Assembly (NCBI GenBank): GCA_050633285.1
Contig: JBOEGG010000001.1
Location: 62,001 to 126,000 of the forward strand
DNA: 64,000 bases
Direction: 5' to 3'
Source of the DNA: UBA1672 sp050633285
GTDB lineage: Bacteria; Pseudomonadota; Alphaproteobacteria; Micavibrionales; Micavibrionaceae
The notes under the pieces were generated by a model. It searched no databases, was not told where the DNA came from, and saw nothing but the letters and a program-made list of their open reading frames with translations. This document shows, in pieces, positions 63,018-64,000 of the stretch. The stretch's first letter is position 1. Every line of letters begins with the position of its first letter. Made by a program: the position numbers and the translations under genes.

Positions 63018-64000
63018 TCAAGATTGCGCATCATATCCGGCGGTTTCACGTATACTCTGAAAATACTCTAAATAAGCTCTTACACTTTGTTCCTTTGTAA
63101 ATTCCTGTAAGTAACGCTGAGAACCATTTTCAATCAAATCATTACGTAAAGAAATATCATCCTTAACACGCCCAATCGCCGCAGTCATTGCACCAATATC
63201 ATCAATCGGCGTAACCAAACCATCCTCCTCATGACGCACAAATTGACGGGGGCCATCTGCATCCGTCGTCACCAAAGCCGTATTATTCGCCCACGCCTGC
63301 ACAAAAACAGTGCCAAAAGGTTCGTACCGTGATGAAAACACACATGCATCCACCGCCTCAAACAACGCTGCACGATCACTGCGCCAACCAAGCAAAGTAA
63401 CACGGTTCTCCATCCCCATTTCACGGATCAGAGATTCAAGATCATCACGATCAGGCCCTTCTCCTGCAATCCACAAATAAACATTTTCAAGTGGATAAAT
63501 CGCCTTAATCAACGTATCAAAAGCCTTGCTACTATGTAGCCTGCCAAGACCAAGGCATAAAAACCCATCCTTTGGGACACCATGATCACTGCGAGATACA
63601 CTAGTTTCTATGCACTCCGTCTCTGCAAAATTATTAATCTGCCGAATACGACTCTCAGACACCGCACATTCCCGCATCAAATACTGTCCGATGTCAGGGG
63701 TAATAACTGCAAAATGATCTGTATTCTGGAAATTTTTAATTTTATAATACCCGCCCAAACGCGACACAACAAGATAAGGAGGGATCCCCATAGACACATC
63801 CCAGCGCGACACCTTCTGCGCAGCACGAGACATCCAAGTCTGAACAATATCAGGTTTAAATTGCCGTACGATCCGGCGCAAGGCATAAGGCGTATAAAAA
63901 TCTATTCCACCACCAAACGGAAGAGTATGCACAACAATACCCGCCGCCCTCAAACGCGGAACGCGCACTTCATTAGCACGCGTCACAACTTCAACCATTT
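63018..64000 (-). CDS. Glycosyltransferase (GT-B, group 1), N-terminus cut off
   Basis: The 326 visible residues hold the C-terminal half and linker of a GT4-type glycosyltransferase: IVRQFKPDIVQTWMSRAAQK, FLCLGLGRLHSSKAFDTLI, VYLWIAGEGPDRDDLESLI, VTLLGWRSDRAALFEAVDAC and RYEPFGTVFVQAWANNTALV. The E-x7-E motif, which starts at RYEPFG, has Gln in the place of the second Glu (EPFGTVFVQ). The reading frame has no stop before the window edge, and the first Met at 63998 sits inside the N-terminal Rossmann domain, so the true start lies outside. It may act on LPS or another surface glycan. Confidence 0.83.
   Translation of the reverse strand, partial: MVEVVTRANEVRVPRLRAAGIVVHTLPFGGGIDFYTPYALRRIVRQFKPDIVQTWMSRAAQKVSRWDVSMGIPPYLVVSRLGGYYKIKNFQNTDHFAVITPDIGQYLMRECAVSESRIRQINNFAETECIETSVSRSDHGVPKDGFLCLGLGRLHSSKAFDTLIKAIYPLENVYLWIAGEGPDRDDLESLIREMGMENRVTLLGWRSDRAALFEAVDACVFSSRYEPFGTVFVQAWANNTALVTTDADGPRQFVRHEEDGLVTPIDDIGAMTAAIGRVKDDISLRNDLIENGSQRYLQEFTKEQSVRAYLEYFQSIRETAGYDAQS

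Noticed and set aside
1..64000. CRISPR arrays, tRNA, rRNA, insertion sequences, integrases
   Set aside because: Looked for regularly spaced repeats, tRNA-like clover leaves with TTCGANNC arms, transposase and integrase motifs; none convincing was seen by eye.

Overview
The window looks like the chromosome of a low-to-mid GC alphaproteobacterium (GC judged by eye at a little over 40%, not computed). Three gene neighbourhoods are typical of that class: rnd-kdsD-lptC-lptA-lptB-rpoN-hpf-ptsN, hsp20-DUF1150, and divergent pheA/cycM next to ftsK-lolA-recR. Gram-negative envelope genes are plentiful (LptABCFG, LolA, MlaA/MlaC-like, KdsD). No rRNA, tRNA, CRISPR array, transposase or integrase was found. 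Placement near free-living Micavibrio-like or Rhodospirillales-like lineages is inference only; it rests mainly on the DotA/TraY proteins together with complete pyrimidine and LPS-transport housekeeping.

Layout. 1-6.3 kb: minus-strand cmk-rpsA-ihfB-lapA-pyrF-membrane protein, a plus-strand lipoprotein and aroA. 6.4-13.3 kb: a GGDEF/EAL protein, a PG_1098-like methyltransferase, pyrC, folE and divergent cysS. 13.3-15.6 kb: a pilin-like exported protein, a short zinc-finger protein, hsp20, DUF1150 and a PtsN-like protein whose phospho-histidine position is Asp. 15.9-24.6 kb: the rpoN/Lpt block, interrupted by a regulator/GNAT pair, a candidate small RNA and a LysE exporter. 24.9-30 kb: a receiver/degenerate-GGDEF protein, a compact polysaccharide export and tyrosine kinase cluster, and a small protein behind a promoter-plus-terminator leader. 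30-44.7 kb: recR, lolA, a PIN-like protein, ftsK, small proteins, pheA, cycM, holC, a KamA-like radical SAM enzyme, pepA, lptFG, mlaA and an mlaC-like gene.

44.8-54 kb is the most unusual region. Three complete, tandem, co-directional DotA/TraY paralogues of about 1000 residues each lie next to one another, with no other type IVB secretion gene in view. Downstream of them are ettA, an exported protein, a DUF3137 membrane protein and divergent tag. Then comes a 1473-residue soluble protein of unknown function with internal repeats and a structured mRNA leader (58.4-62.9 kb). A partial glycosyltransferase runs off the right edge.

Envelope assembly is the main theme: LPS transport to the outer membrane, lipoprotein sorting, phospholipid asymmetry, and capsule or exopolysaccharide export. 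Phosphotransfer and second-messenger proteins are recurrently degenerate: PtsN-like H-to-D, GEDEF instead of GGDEF, and SPSEF in the receiver protein. The best candidates for an undescribed system are the triple DotA operon and the giant repeat protein. A functional link between them is inference only.
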